From the NCBI RefSeq assembly GCF_007559335.1, contig NZ_VMBG01000002.1, positions 1,194,894-1,258,893 of the forward strand: a stretch of DNA of 64,000 nt, written 5' to 3'. Positions 54,055-61,746 of the stretch are shown here, one piece after another. A program made the translations under genes and the position numbers. Within the stretch, counting starts at the first letter, position 1; each line of letters begins with the position of its first letter. The notes beneath the pieces are model-generated. The model was not told the DNA's origin and ran no database searches. It worked only from the letters and a program-made list of their open reading frames with translations. The stretch is from Rariglobus hedericola (GTDB taxonomy: Bacteria; Verrucomicrobiota; Verrucomicrobiia; Opitutales; Opitutaceae).

Positions 54055-54339
54055 GATGGTGTGAAGTGTGGTGAGTTGAAGTGAAGCCGGCGTGGATTAC
54101 CGGCGGTTGAAGCCATAATTTTGCGAAAGATAGCCGCAAGTTATTAAGTCATTCAGGGCGAATTTGACGCGAAATTTAACGGCCTCGGCGGGCGCGGATT
54201 TTGAAAACGCAAAATGTGCCGCATCGATGAACGGGCGGAGATCTATCGAAAAGATTGGGTCACGCTTATCGTCCAAGATGTGATTCCTCGCTTCCGTTCG
54301 TGGACAAAGTTCACACCATCTCGCTTCTTTTAACCCATC

Positions 54340-55155
54340 GTGAGCGACCGCAATTCATCAGATGACGACTACGAGATGTCCGAAGACGACATCTCGACCC
54401 GTGAGAAGCCCATGGGGTTTCTCGAGCATCTGGACGAGTTGCGCGGCACGCTGGTGAAGTGCGCGATCGCCTTCGTGGTGTTCGCCTGCCTCATCGGTAT
54501 TTTCCTGAAGGAGTCCAACGATGTGCTGATGTGGCCGCTCAACCACGTGCGCGCGGAAAACGCCAAGCTGGTGCTCGACCTGGGCACGAGCGCGCCGATG
54601 GAAGGGTTCTCGGTCATCATCCAGATGTGCACGATGGGCGGCTTCATGCTGGCGGCTCCGTTCATGCTTTTTTTTATCGGACAATTCGTCGCGCCGGCGC
54701 TTTCCGAGAAGGAACTGAAGGCCGTGCTGCCGGTGTGCCTCTCGGCCATGTTCCTGTTTTTGATGGGCGCGTCGTTCAGCTTTTTCCTGCTCGTGCCGAG
54801 CACGCTGCGGGTGGCGGTGGAGATCAACGACATGTTCGGCTTCGTGATGCGGTGGACGCCGGCGAGTTACTACAGCCTGCTGCTCTGGCTGGTGATGGGC
54901 GTGGGCGCTTCGTTTGAGTTTCCGTTGCTCATCGTGCTGGCGGTGTATCTGGGCTTTTTGAAGGTGGCCACGCTGCGCAAGTTCCGCCGTCACGCCATCG
55001 TGGTGATCTTTGTCATCGCGGCGATCGTCACGCCGACGCCGGATCCGTTTACGCAGACGATGATGGCGGTGCCGCTCTACGTGCTTTTTGAACTTGCGAT
55101 CATTGCGGGTGCCCGTGTGGAGAAACGTAAACGCGAGGCGGCCATCGAGGTGTAA
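54340..55155 (+). CDS. tatC: Sec-independent protein translocase TatC
   Basis: 271 residues: an acidic N-terminus of about 25 residues, then the signal-peptide-binding motif FLEHLDELRGTL with the conserved Glu residues. Six TM helices follow, including CAIAFVVFACLIGIFL and VFVIAAIVTPTPDPFTQTMM, where TPTPDPFTQ is the family's C-proximal signature. It recognises twin-arginine signal peptides. No tatA or tatB gene is nearby. It starts after a 285-bp gap with no other feature I can support. Confidence 0.93.
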   Translation: MSDRNSSDDDYEMSEDDISTREKPMGFLEHLDELRGTLVKCAIAFVVFACLIGIFLKESNDVLMWPLNHVRAENAKLVLDLGTSAPMEGFSVIIQMCTMGGFMLAAPFMLFFIGQFVAPALSEKELKAVLPVCLSAMFLFLMGASFSFFLLVPSTLRVAVEINDMFGFVMRWTPASYYSLLLWLVMGVGASFEFPLLIVLAVYLGFLKVATLRKFRRHAIVVIFVIAAIVTPTPDPFTQTMMAVPLYVLFELAIIAGARVEKRKREAAIEV

Positions 55156-55251
55156 TCGGTTCGGCGCATGGGCGCCGGCCGCGGGCGGATGCGTGGGTGA
55201 CGCATAACAACCAAATGGGCGGCGAGGAGATACCGCGGGGCGGACGAGCGC

Positions 55252-55677
55252 TTACTTCTTGATCGCCGCCAGCACCTCGGGATGGGTCTCGAGGTAGCGG
55301 TTGAGTTTTTCCAAGGCGTCGAAGGTTTCGACGCTCACGTGGTGCTCCATGCCTTCGACGTCGTGATCGACGACGGTTTTGCCCAGGCCGAGGAGTGTCA
55401 GGAAATTGGTGAGCAACTCGTGGCGGTGGGCGATGCGGGCGGCGACTTCTTCGCCGGCGCTCGTGAGGACCATGCCACGGTATTTCTCGTATTTGACGAG
55501 GCCTTCTCCATCGAGGCGCTGCACCATGGTGGTGACGCTGGCCTGGGAGATTTTTAACTCGGCTGCGATGTCAACGACCCGGGCGTAACCCTTGGTCTTG
55601 ATGAGTTCGCTGATGCGTTCGAGGTAGTCCTCCACCGCGGAGGTCGTGCGCGGGGGCGGGGTGGGTTGCTCGGCCAC
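55252..55677 (-). CDS. mntR: DtxR/MntR-family metal-dependent repressor
   Basis: 141 residues. The HTH region reads YLERISELIKTKGYARVVDI, AAELKISQASVTTMVQRLDG, EGLVKYEKYRGMVLTSAGEE, then the metal-binding and dimerisation domain HRHELLTNFLTLLGLGKTVV, DHDVEGMEHHVSVETFDALE. Metal ligands of MntR (D/H/E in DHDVEGMEHHVS) are present. The C-terminal SH3-like domain of DtxR is missing, as in MntR. Probably controls manganese or iron uptake. Confidence 0.9.
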   Translation of the reverse strand: MAEQPTPPPRTTSAVEDYLERISELIKTKGYARVVDIAAELKISQASVTTMVQRLDGEGLVKYEKYRGMVLTSAGEEVAARIAHRHELLTNFLTLLGLGKTVVDHDVEGMEHHVSVETFDALEKLNRYLETHPEVLAAIKK

Positions 55678-55713
55678 GAGGTGAAAGAGTGCCGCGTGGC
55701 CGCGCAGGGCGCG

Positions 55714-55992
55714 TTAGCGCTGCTGCTTCTTTTTGTTGGCCAGAATCTGCGCGCTGAGGACGACGCGGAACATCTGAATCGCGAGCCAGAACACGCCGCT
55801 CATACAGGCGGAGGTGAGGCCGGCCCACACGAACACCATGAACGGGTCGTTGGACGGCACGTGGGACTTCAGCAAACCGAACAGGAAAATGAAGAACCCG
55901 ATGACGAGAATGGCGTCGACCACCATGCCGACCGGCGTGGTGAGTTTCTCGAGCTTGATATCGGGAGATTGGGAAGCGGGCTGCTGCGACAT
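55714..55992 (-). CDS. Small membrane protein
   Basis: 92 residues from the ATG at 55992 (MSQQPASQSPDIKLEKLTTP). Two TM helices: GMVVDAILVIGFFIFLFGLL and FVWAGLTSACMSGVFWLAIQ, with a basic tail (NKKKQQR). No named family recognised. Ends 36 bp before the mntR start on the same strand, so co-transcription upstream of mntR is likely. Confidence 0.65.
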   Translation of the reverse strand: MSQQPASQSPDIKLEKLTTPVGMVVDAILVIGFFIFLFGLLKSHVPSNDPFMVFVWAGLTSACMSGVFWLAIQMFRVVLSAQILANKKKQQR

Positions 55993-56059
55993 GATAGGTG
56001 AACGAGAGGCGTTGCGAGCGGGGTTGTCCACCCGTTTTTTATGGGCGGCGGGCAGAGAG

Positions 56060-57319
56060 TTAGCGGGCGGCGAGCGCCTCTAGGGTGGGAATGAAGCGCG
56101 GCAGATCGGCCGGAGTGACCAACGCCGCGGGTGAACCGGTGCGCCAGCCGAGGGCGGAGCCGGGCCAGCGACCGTGGGCAAGGAAATCGGCCAACGCGTC
56201 GGGCAGCCCGTCGACGGCGAGGTAGTTTTGCGCGTCGTGGGGGTGGGTGATGGATTTAACCAGACCGGCGGGGAACGGGGTGATCTCGCCGCTGGAGACG
56301 TAGGCGAGGTTGTTCAGCACAACGAAAGGCCGCGAATCGACGAGCGTGGTGGCGGGGCGCGACGTCTCACCGCGCAGGTAGCGGTAATAATCGAGGTGGT
56401 TTTCGTGGAGCGCGTTGAACGGCTCCAGTGCAACCGGCTCGACGCGCCCGTCGTTCCAGCGAATTTCGGCGTGCTGGCCGACGATGTAATGGATCGAGGC
56501 TTTTTCGCAGACGACGGTCTCGGTCTGCAAGCTGGCGCCTTCGCAAGCGTGGGTGAGGGCAAAACGCATCACGACGCCGGAGGTCGTGCGAGACTCGACG
56601 AAAAACGTGTCGGCGCCCTCGATGGCGTGGGCGCGATAAAGCTCGGCGCGGGCGGTTTCGGGCTGCCCCCAGCTCATCAAGGTGGAATCGCCGGCCCAAA
56701 ACAGCAGGTTGTGGACGAAGTGGGCCATCGCGTTGCCAAAGCACGAGTCGAGGACCACGCCTCCATCGGGCGCGAGCAGACGGCCGGCCCAGTTGTTGCG
56801 GGCAAAATAGCTGTAAGGCCGCGGCCACTGGGCGTTGAGGCGGGTCTCGCGCAGAGGACCGAATTCGCCGGAGATGATGCGCTGCTTGAGGGCGAGGCGG
56901 GCCTTTTCGATGATGAAATTAAAGCCGACCAGCGTGGTTTTTTTCGCGGTGCGATCCGTGGCGATCATTCGCTCGAGCTCGCGGTAATCGAGGGTCGGCG
57001 GTTTTTCGAGATAGACGGCGATGCCGCGTTCGACTCCGGCGCGGTGCATCTCGGCGTGCAGGGAAATGGGCGTGGGGACCACCAGCATATCGAGTTCATG
57101 GCCGTGGGCCTCGAGCATCGGACGATAATCGGCGAACACTTTCACTCCACGGCGGGCAAATTCGTAGGACTCCTGCTGGGCGGCGAACGCCTCGGCCTGC
57201 GGGTCGCAGGTGCACACGAGGCGGGCATGGCCTTGGGCTTCCAGTTGAACGACGCTGTTGTGATGGGCGCCGGCGTAGCCTCCAAGGCCGATGATACCGA
57301 TGCGAATGGGCGGTTTCAT
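56060..57319 (-). CDS. Gfo/Idh/MocA-family oxidoreductase
   Basis: 419 residues. Rossmann motif IRIGIIGLGGYAGAHHNSV; catalytic EKP motif in GIAVYLEKPPTLDYRELE, and the long C-terminal substrate domain. It is distinct from the dehydrogenase at 7741 and lacks a neighbouring isomerase. NAD(P)-dependent oxidation of a sugar or related compound; substrate not assigned. Confidence 0.88.
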   Translation of the reverse strand: MKPPIRIGIIGLGGYAGAHHNSVVQLEAQGHARLVCTCDPQAEAFAAQQESYEFARRGVKVFADYRPMLEAHGHELDMLVVPTPISLHAEMHRAGVERGIAVYLEKPPTLDYRELERMIATDRTAKKTTLVGFNFIIEKARLALKQRIISGEFGPLRETRLNAQWPRPYSYFARNNWAGRLLAPDGGVVLDSCFGNAMAHFVHNLLFWAGDSTLMSWGQPETARAELYRAHAIEGADTFFVESRTTSGVVMRFALTHACEGASLQTETVVCEKASIHYIVGQHAEIRWNDGRVEPVALEPFNALHENHLDYYRYLRGETSRPATTLVDSRPFVVLNNLAYVSSGEITPFPAGLVKSITHPHDAQNYLAVDGLPDALADFLAHGRWPGSALGWRTGSPAALVTPADLPRFIPTLEALAAR

Positions 57320-57477
57320 CGAGTTGGCAGGATAAGAGGACGGAAGGTCATCATGGAGTCGTGGAAAACGGGCTTGGTAAACCGATAGAAATCGGAAGTG
57401 AAGGGGGCAGAGTCAAGGCGCGGACTATCTCAGGCCTTGACGCATGGGACGCGCGGGGCAAATTGCCCCTTCCTCAT

Positions 57478-57551
57478 TGCCTGATGGTGTAATGGCAGCA
57501 CAGGTGACTTTGACTCACCTAGTCATGGTTCGAATCCATGTCGGGCAGCCA
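57478..57551 (+). tRNA. tRNA-Gln (anticodon TTG)
   Basis: Acceptor TGCCTGA pairs with TCGGGCA; anticodon stem AGGTGA/TCACCT encloses the 7-base loop CTTTGAC, giving anticodon TTG; T-arm GGTTCGAATCC; CCA is encoded at 57549-57551. Lies about 0.9 kb left of the first attC, so it marks the edge of the accessory region. Confidence 0.93.
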
Positions 57552-57695
57552 ATGAGGACGCACCGGAAGGGCGAAGTTGCTCCCGCCAAGGAGCGTTTTG
57601 CGGATTCGGCCACTCGGCCAAAAGATTGCGCACCGGTATTATGCCGCTAAAACGCGTGTGAACAGTGCTGGCAGCGCCGCACCCCGAGCCGTCCG

Positions 57696-58037
57696 TTAAT
57701 GAAACGGGCGCACCTCTACGGAAGCACGGCAGGCCACGGCGGCTTTGCGCCCCCACGCGAGCGCTTCGGTGAAGTCAGCGGTTTCCAATACCCAAAAACC
57801 ACCTACGTGCTCCGGGGTTTTCAGATAAAGGCCATCGGTAATGATCACTGCCCCATCGGGCTGCCTCCGCAGTGACTTCGCGTTGGTTATTGGCTGCAGA
57901 CCGCCAACGAAAATCCTCACACCCGCAATCATCATTTCATCGTTCAGCGCATCGATATCGCGAGACATCGCTTTATCCTCAGCGACAGCCGGGTCGTAGT
58001 CGTTAGCGCGGTGGATGGATACCAAGTATTTGGTCAT
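57696..58037 (-). CDS. YCII-domain protein (YciI-like)
   Basis: 113 residues: MTKYLVSIHRANDYDP opening, then LNDEMMIAGVRIFVGGLQPI and GFWVLETADFTEALAWGRKA, the dimeric alpha/beta ferredoxin-like DGPF/YCII pattern (conserved VLE and A.W). Function of the family is uncertain. It lies on the same strand as the cassette genes, but no recognisable attC follows it, so it may be flanking chromosome or a terminal cassette that lost its site. Confidence 0.8.
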   Translation of the reverse strand: MTKYLVSIHRANDYDPAVAEDKAMSRDIDALNDEMMIAGVRIFVGGLQPITNAKSLRRQPDGAVIITDGLYLKTPEHVGGFWVLETADFTEALAWGRKAAVACRASVEVRPFH

Positions 58038-58100
58038 GCGTTTTAGTTAAAGTTGGTCGCCGCAGAAGACTTAAGATCTCTATTTCGAGGTAAACGCTGA

Positions 58101-58361
58101 TTACGCTTCATCATCGCGATAGAAGCGATGGGTTTGCTTGAAGACCTTAATGCTTTGACGACTCGTTTTATAAAAAAGCCAGAATAGCAGAAGTAAAAAC
58201 AAGACGGCGGTAAGCGGTGCTGCACTATCGCCGAGAGCTGCATGATAAGGCTTTAAAATCGTAGATAGAATCCCGATAAAGAAAAGAACGGCGATTGCAG
58301 TTCCTGTGCTGCGCAACGCCACTCCAAACGCTAGTTTAGTTTCAGTCATGCTGATACCCAT
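58101..58361 (-). CDS. Small two-helix membrane protein, distal to the cassette array
   Basis: 86 residues from the ATG at 58361; GTG 58385 and ATG 58349 are alternatives. Two TM helices (LRSTGTAIAVLFFIGILSTI and APLTAVLFLLLLFWLFYKTS) and a charged tail. It starts 79-91 bp after the R' site of attC 1, in the position of a cassette gene, but no clear attC follows before the YCII gene. It is either the last cassette with a decayed site or flanking DNA. Confidence 0.6.
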   Translation of the reverse strand: MGISMTETKLAFGVALRSTGTAIAVLFFIGILSTILKPYHAALGDSAAPLTAVLFLLLLFWLFYKTSRQSIKVFKQTHRFYRDDEA

Positions 58362-58439
58362 TGTTTGATTTCGCGATAAAGCCACCAGCCTGTGGAGCTT
58401 TTATTTCGAGAGGGGTTTAGATTTCTTTGGCATGCTGTT

Positions 58440-58541
58440 GCCTAACGTTGGAGGTCAGACACGAATCACACTCGCTCGGAATGTGCGGCTGTGAGCACAG
58501 CTCCGTGACAGTGTGGTTCGTGTCTGTAGCGACTGTTTGGC
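58440..58541 (-). repeat. attC site 1 (left-most recognised site)
   Basis: 102 bp. R' GTTAGGC at 58440-58446; R''-like GCCAAAC at 58535-58541. Arms ACGAATCACACT/AGTGTGGTTCGT pair. Shares the apical CGGAATGTGCGGCTxxGAGC pattern with attC 8. Confidence 0.9.
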
Positions 58542-58548
58542 TCCGTTT

Positions 58549-58842
58549 TCATTGTCCGGTTCTAAATCTTTCGATCAGCCGGTATCCACCGATAGCAAGC
58601 AAGACGCAAATAGCGTAAAGCAGTCCACTCATAATCGAATGTAAGATAAATGCGTGCTGGATATTTTCGCTCTGAGAGAAAATCAATGAGGGAAATAGCA
58701 GGCGATTTTGGGTCAGATCCGGAAATGTGGTCATGCCAAATCCCCACGCTGAAAATAAGCCAAATGATAGGGCTAAGCCACCGGCAATAAGCGGATACGC
58801 TATCGCTGTAACTATAAAAACTCTAATCCCTCTATTTTTCAT
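58549..58842 (-). CDS. Cassette gene: small membrane protein
   Basis: 97 residues, two to three TM helices (FIVTAIAYPLIAGGLALSFG, FILHSIMSGLLYAICVLLAI). The stop lies 8 bp before the R'' end of attC 1 and the ATG a few bp after the R' of attC 2, the usual cassette geometry. No family recognised. Confidence 0.75.
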   Translation of the reverse strand: MKNRGIRVFIVTAIAYPLIAGGLALSFGLFSAWGFGMTTFPDLTQNRLLFPSLIFSQSENIQHAFILHSIMSGLLYAICVLLAIGGYRLIERFRTGQ

Positions 58843-58845
58843 TTT

Positions 58846-58943
58846 TCCGAACGCTTTAGATCAGACATGCGGTTTGCTGGTGCGACGGGTGCGAAGCAGC
58901 TGGCGTGACAGCCAGCTGCATTGTATGTAACGACTGGTTCGGC
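58846..58943 (-). repeat. attC site 2
   Basis: 98 bp. R' reads GTTCGGA at 58846-58852 (last base variant); R''-like GCCGAAC at 58937-58943. The apical sequence GCGACGGGTGCGAAGCAGC is shared with attC 4. Confidence 0.88.
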
Positions 58944-58947
58944 TTCG

Positions 58948-59484
58948 TTATTTTCTTTTCCATACAGAAATAGTCTCGGTGGAATTCGCGGCTGGTATAA
59001 ATCCATATGCCATCCCGCGAAAGCTGCTATTGGAGTGAAATACTATAGATTTCTCTGCGGTGAGATACAGGCTATTTCCGTAACTTTGCTTTCCTCGGGA
59101 CATGGATGCTGGATCGGCTGAGTATGCACCTGCTCCTAAAATAATATTTTCGCCGTCAAATCCATATGAAGACTTCGGGTATACCTTCTTAAATCTTTCT
59201 TTCCCATCAAGCATACAAGTGATGATCAAATCATCGCTTTCTGAAATGGAAAAAACAACTGAATCAATGTCGTCCATATCTGGCGCAAAATAACCGATGA
59301 GTATCTGTGATAATGGAGTCTGGTATCTCGTGGTCTGATCGATCGCTAAATTCTCATATGAGCCTACAAAATCCCTGATCTGGCTTTTTTGGGGCGTGGG
59401 AATGCCCGATGAGGGCAGGGATTTTCGTGATTCGAGGCAGCCAGTCAGTGCCAGAATGACCAATAGACTTAAGAAAACCTTCAT
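58948..59484 (-). CDS. Cassette gene: lipoprotein
   Basis: 178 residues. Signal peptide with lipobox LALTGC (Cys at residue 16) after MKVFLSLLVI, so an outer- or inner-membrane lipoprotein. The rest is a globular domain without recognised family (SVVFSISESDDLIITCMLDG, GYSADP-like GAGAYSADPASM). It is the largest gene of the array. Confidence 0.75.
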   Translation of the reverse strand: MKVFLSLLVILALTGCLESRKSLPSSGIPTPQKSQIRDFVGSYENLAIDQTTRYQTPLSQILIGYFAPDMDDIDSVVFSISESDDLIITCMLDGKERFKKVYPKSSYGFDGENIILGAGAYSADPASMSRGKQSYGNSLYLTAEKSIVFHSNSSFRGMAYGFIPAANSTETISVWKRK

Positions 59485-59490
59485 ATTTTT

Positions 59491-59557
59491 GCCGAACGCT
59501 TTAGATCAGACAGGGCCCGTGACAGCTGTGGTTATTGTCTATAACGACTGGTTTGGC
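59491..59557 (-). repeat. attC site 3 (short form)
   Basis: 67 bp, about 30 bp shorter than its relatives. R' GTTCGGC at 59491-59497, R''-like GCCAAAC at 59551-59557. The outer segments TTTAGATCAGACA and TGTCTATAACGAC are kept, but most of the inner stem is deleted. Confidence 0.8.
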
Positions 59558-59579
59558 TCCGTGGCTTGTAATTCCGGCC

Positions 59580-59873
59580 TCATTTAACAGTCCGTTCACG
59601 GTTCTGAGTCACTGGTTTTGGTCTTAGCGTGTAAATAAACGCCCCAATGCATCCGGCAATGAATCCCTCCAGCAGCCATCCGATTCCGGGGCTGTCTGTT
59701 CCAACTGCTGGATCGAAGTAAAATAACGTGAAAAATGTCAAACTAAGCCAAATGCAAAAAACGATAGTAAAGTAAAGGGGGAGGCCATATCCTTTTCTGG
59801 GAATTCGGCGTGGCAGAAGCCAGATCGTTACGAATAATAAAAGTAACTGTAAAATAAGATGTAGAGTTTCCAT
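59580..59873 (-). CDS. Cassette gene: small membrane protein
   Basis: 97 residues, three hydrophobic helices (LHLILQLLLLFVTIWLLP, LPLYFTIVFCIWLSLTFFTL, LLEGFIAGCIGAFIYTL), with a basic C-terminus. No signal peptide cleavage site; inner-membrane protein of unknown role. Confidence 0.72.
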   Translation of the reverse strand: METLHLILQLLLLFVTIWLLPRRIPRKGYGLPLYFTIVFCIWLSLTFFTLFYFDPAVGTDSPGIGWLLEGFIAGCIGAFIYTLRPKPVTQNRERTVK

Positions 59874-59887
59874 CGTAATTTTTCTGC

Positions 59888-59985
59888 GCCGAACGATTCA
59901 GATCAGACACGACACGCGCTGGCGCGACGGGGGCGAAGCAGCCGGCGTGACAGTGCGGGTAGTTGTCTGTAACGCCTGGTTCGGC
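59888..59985 (-). repeat. attC site 4
   Basis: 98 bp. R' GTTCGGC at 59888-59894; R'' GCCGAAC at 59979-59985. Apical GCGCGACGGGGGCGAAGCAGC is close to attC 2, so the two are sister copies. Confidence 0.88.
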
Positions 59986-60016
59986 GCTGTGGTTTGATTT
60001 TGGACAATGGGTGTAT

Positions 60017-60265
60017 TCATCTGAGCGGGTTCGATTTCTGCCTCTTTTTGAATCTTCGAAATAAAATATAGCCAATCAACCCGGCTGGAGCCGCGATAAG
60101 ACTGAAATCAAATATCCTGGCCTTATTTTGGGCGGTAGTCAGTCGAGCCTGTGTCTCTGGTGTGGGATTCTCGCCGTGCTCGCGAATTGCTTCATTTAAG
60201 AACCCATAGTTACGTGCAAAACTAGGCGAAGAAAAGAATCCTAGAATGACTGTGGCTGTAAACAT
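60017..60265 (-). CDS. Cassette gene: short exported or membrane protein
   Basis: 82 residues from the ATG at 60265 (MFTATVILGFFSSPSFARNY). A longer open frame reaches 60445 but runs through attC 5, so the short start is chosen; a GTG at 60301 is also possible. The N-terminus resembles a signal peptide (SFA/RN), and a second hydrophobic stretch (FDFSLIAAPAGLIGYILFRR) precedes a basic tail. Family unknown. Confidence 0.6.
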   Translation of the reverse strand: MFTATVILGFFSSPSFARNYGFLNEAIREHGENPTPETQARLTTAQNKARIFDFSLIAAPAGLIGYILFRRFKKRQKSNPLR

Positions 60266-60314
60266 GGCTCGAAATGTAGCGATGAGCTTAAAGATGAGCA
60301 CGGGACTTTTTATT

Positions 60315-60413
60315 GCCGAACGCTTTAGATCAGACATTTCGTGCGGTGGCGCACAAAGCGGCTCCGCCGCGACTGTGCCACCGCACGAAATTGTCTGTAA
60401 CGACTGGTTCGGC
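60315..60413 (-). repeat. attC site 5
   Basis: 99 bp. R' GTTCGGC at 60315-60321; R'' GCCGAAC at 60407-60413. Arms TTTCGTGCGGTGG/CCACCGCACGAAA are perfectly paired. Nearly identical to sites 7, 11 and 13. Confidence 0.9.
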
Positions 60414-60423
60414 TCTGTGGTCT

Positions 60424-60726
60424 TTATTTTTTGCTGCCATTCCAATATTTGTCTAGCGACCTAAGAAATTCATCATTCAAATCCAATCCAGAAGCAGAAC
60501 CTATAACCGAATCATTTTCGCAAACAGGGCAACCAGCAGTCATTCCTGGATATGGTCCTGAATCCAAAATGGGCTCTCCATCCCAATTGGGATCATCAGT
60601 ATCATACCAACGCTTAATTTCATGAGACTTAAATCGAGCAAGACAATGAAAGCAGGCACAACTATCGCTGGCTTTGATTTCGGCTCGATTTTGATAACTA
60701 TGTAAAATCGCCTGATCTATAGTCAT
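60424..60726 (-). CDS. Cassette gene: small cysteine-rich putative zinc-binding protein
   Basis: 100 residues. The pattern SCACFHCLARF (C-x-C-x-x-C) with GCPVCENDSVIGSASGLDLN (C-x-x-C) is that of a widespread hypothetical 'cytoplasmic protein' family with SCxCFYCxxxF and CPxCGxDSVIG motifs. It probably binds zinc through these four to five Cys. No known function. Confidence 0.7.
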   Translation of the reverse strand: MTIDQAILHSYQNRAEIKASDSCACFHCLARFKSHEIKRWYDTDDPNWDGEPILDSGPYPGMTAGCPVCENDSVIGSASGLDLNDEFLRSLDKYWNGSKK

Positions 60727-60742
60727 ATGCCAATAATTTTTT

Positions 60743-60841
60743 GCCGAACGTTAAAAGTCAGACATGACTATGGCTGGCCCACAAAGCGGCTCAGCCGCGA
60801 CTGGGACAGTCATAGTCATTGTCTGTAGTGACTGGTTCGGC
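60743..60841 (-). repeat. attC site 6
   Basis: 99 bp. R' GTTCGGC at 60743-60749; R'' GCCGAAC at 60835-60841. Arms TGACTATG/CATAGTCA pair, around an apex GGCCCACAAAGCGGCTCAGC shared with attC 9. Confidence 0.9.
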
Positions 60842-60851
60842 TCAGTGGTTT

Positions 60852-61103
60852 TCATGTGCCGATAAAAGTTTCGTCTGGGTAAGTCTCTCGCGATGAAAGC
60901 ATCTGGAGCTTTACGACAGCCAAGTCTCGATAGAAAAACCGATCTTCATCTTCTGATAATTTCGGGATGGGTGATAACATCGTGACGGTCTTATCTTTTT
61001 TGGAAACCGTCAGCCGGCCGGACTGCTCTTTGGAAGGCCCATAACGATACGTCGCCGCTTCTGCGGTGTCTTCGCATTTCCAGAGTTGAACCATTCGCCC
61101 CAT
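60852..61103 (-). CDS. Cassette gene: small hypothetical protein
   Basis: 83 residues with the opening MGRMVQLWKCEDTAEAATYR YGPS-type pattern, then FFYRDLAVVKLQMLSSRETY and PDETFIGT. Similar short proteins of the form MxxLWKxE...YKYGPxxEQxG...YPDxTxxA occur in many bacteria as unknowns. No membrane segment. Function not assigned. Confidence 0.65.
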   Translation of the reverse strand: MGRMVQLWKCEDTAEAATYRYGPSKEQSGRLTVSKKDKTVTMLSPIPKLSEDEDRFFYRDLAVVKLQMLSSRETYPDETFIGT

Positions 61104-61112
61104 ATTTATTTT

Positions 61113-61209
61113 GCCGAACGCTTTAGATCAGACATTTCGTGCGGTGGCACAAAGCGGCTCCGCCGCGACTGTGCCACTGCACGAAATTGTCTGTAACGAC
61201 TTGTTAGGC
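61113..61209 (-). repeat. attC site 7
   Basis: 97 bp. R' GTTCGGC at 61113-61119; R'' GCCTAAC at 61203-61209, a canonical RYYYAAC. Shares the inner arms of sites 5, 11 and 13 with a 2-bp deletion. Confidence 0.92.
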
Positions 61210-61638
61210 TCAGTTTTCATTCTTCAGTGTTTTGAGCCAGTCGAAGAGATTTGGCGCTAGATGAATAAGGCCTGATTCGGACCCGCTGTCTAAATCCATG
61301 TCTTCGTGAAAACCATAATATAGCGCGCCGACTTCGTGGACGCGAAGGCTAATATATATCACATCGCCCAAACCATTTTCTGCAACGGGGATCATTCCAT
61401 CTGGAATGTCTTTTGCGCCGCCTTCCCTGAGCATCAATTCGCGCTCTAGGGTGTCGATAATCTCATCCTCCGTATAAAAATTCTCTAGTGAATCATCCCA
61501 GTCTCCGGATTTGTGGGGGACGATAAATGTATGATTTGCGAATGCTTCGCCGCTATTGCTTACGATAAAACTTAATACTGATTCAGGCAAAGCAGCCTGG
61601 GTAAAGTCGCGGACAAGGGATTCGATCGTATTTTTCAT
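61210..61638 (-). CDS. Cassette gene: SUKH (SMI1/KNR4-type) domain protein
   Basis: 142 residues with the SUKH fold pattern: ENFYTEDEIIDTLERELMLR, PDGMIPVAENGLGDVIYISL, HEVGALYYGFHEDMDLD and LIHLAPNLFDWLKTLKNEN, i.e. the conserved PIAxNGxGDxxY-like stretch. SUKH proteins are often immunity proteins for contact-dependent or polymorphic toxins. No toxin gene is adjacent. The stop is 2 bp before the attC 7 R''. The ATG lies 5 bp from the attC 8 R'. Confidence 0.82.
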   Translation of the reverse strand: MKNTIESLVRDFTQAALPESVLSFIVSNSGEAFANHTFIVPHKSGDWDDSLENFYTEDEIIDTLERELMLREGGAKDIPDGMIPVAENGLGDVIYISLRVHEVGALYYGFHEDMDLDSGSESGLIHLAPNLFDWLKTLKNEN

Positions 61639-61643
61639 ATTTT

Positions 61644-61746
61644 GCCTAACGCTTTAGGTCAGACGCGATCTGCGCTGGCGCGGAATGTGCGGCTCGGAGC
61701 ACATTCCGTGACAGTGCAGATCGTTGTCTGTGGCACCTGGTTCGGC
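61644..61746 (-). repeat. attC site 8
   Basis: 103 bp. R' GTTAGGC at 61644-61650; R'' GCCGAAC at 61740-61746. Arms CGATCTGC/GCAGATCG pair; apex CGGAATGTGCGGCTCGGAGC as in site 1. The preceding cassette gene reads into it. Confidence 0.9.

Noticed and set aside
57575..57650. tRNA-like or decayed attC next to tRNA-Gln
   Set aside because: The hairpin GGCCGAGTGGCC and GCGTTTTAGCGGC resemble parts of a tRNA and an attC, but no complete structure can be drawn.
60265..60445. Upstream start for the cassette gene at 60017
   Set aside because: Would encode attC 5 as protein; ATG 60265 lies just inside the cassette.
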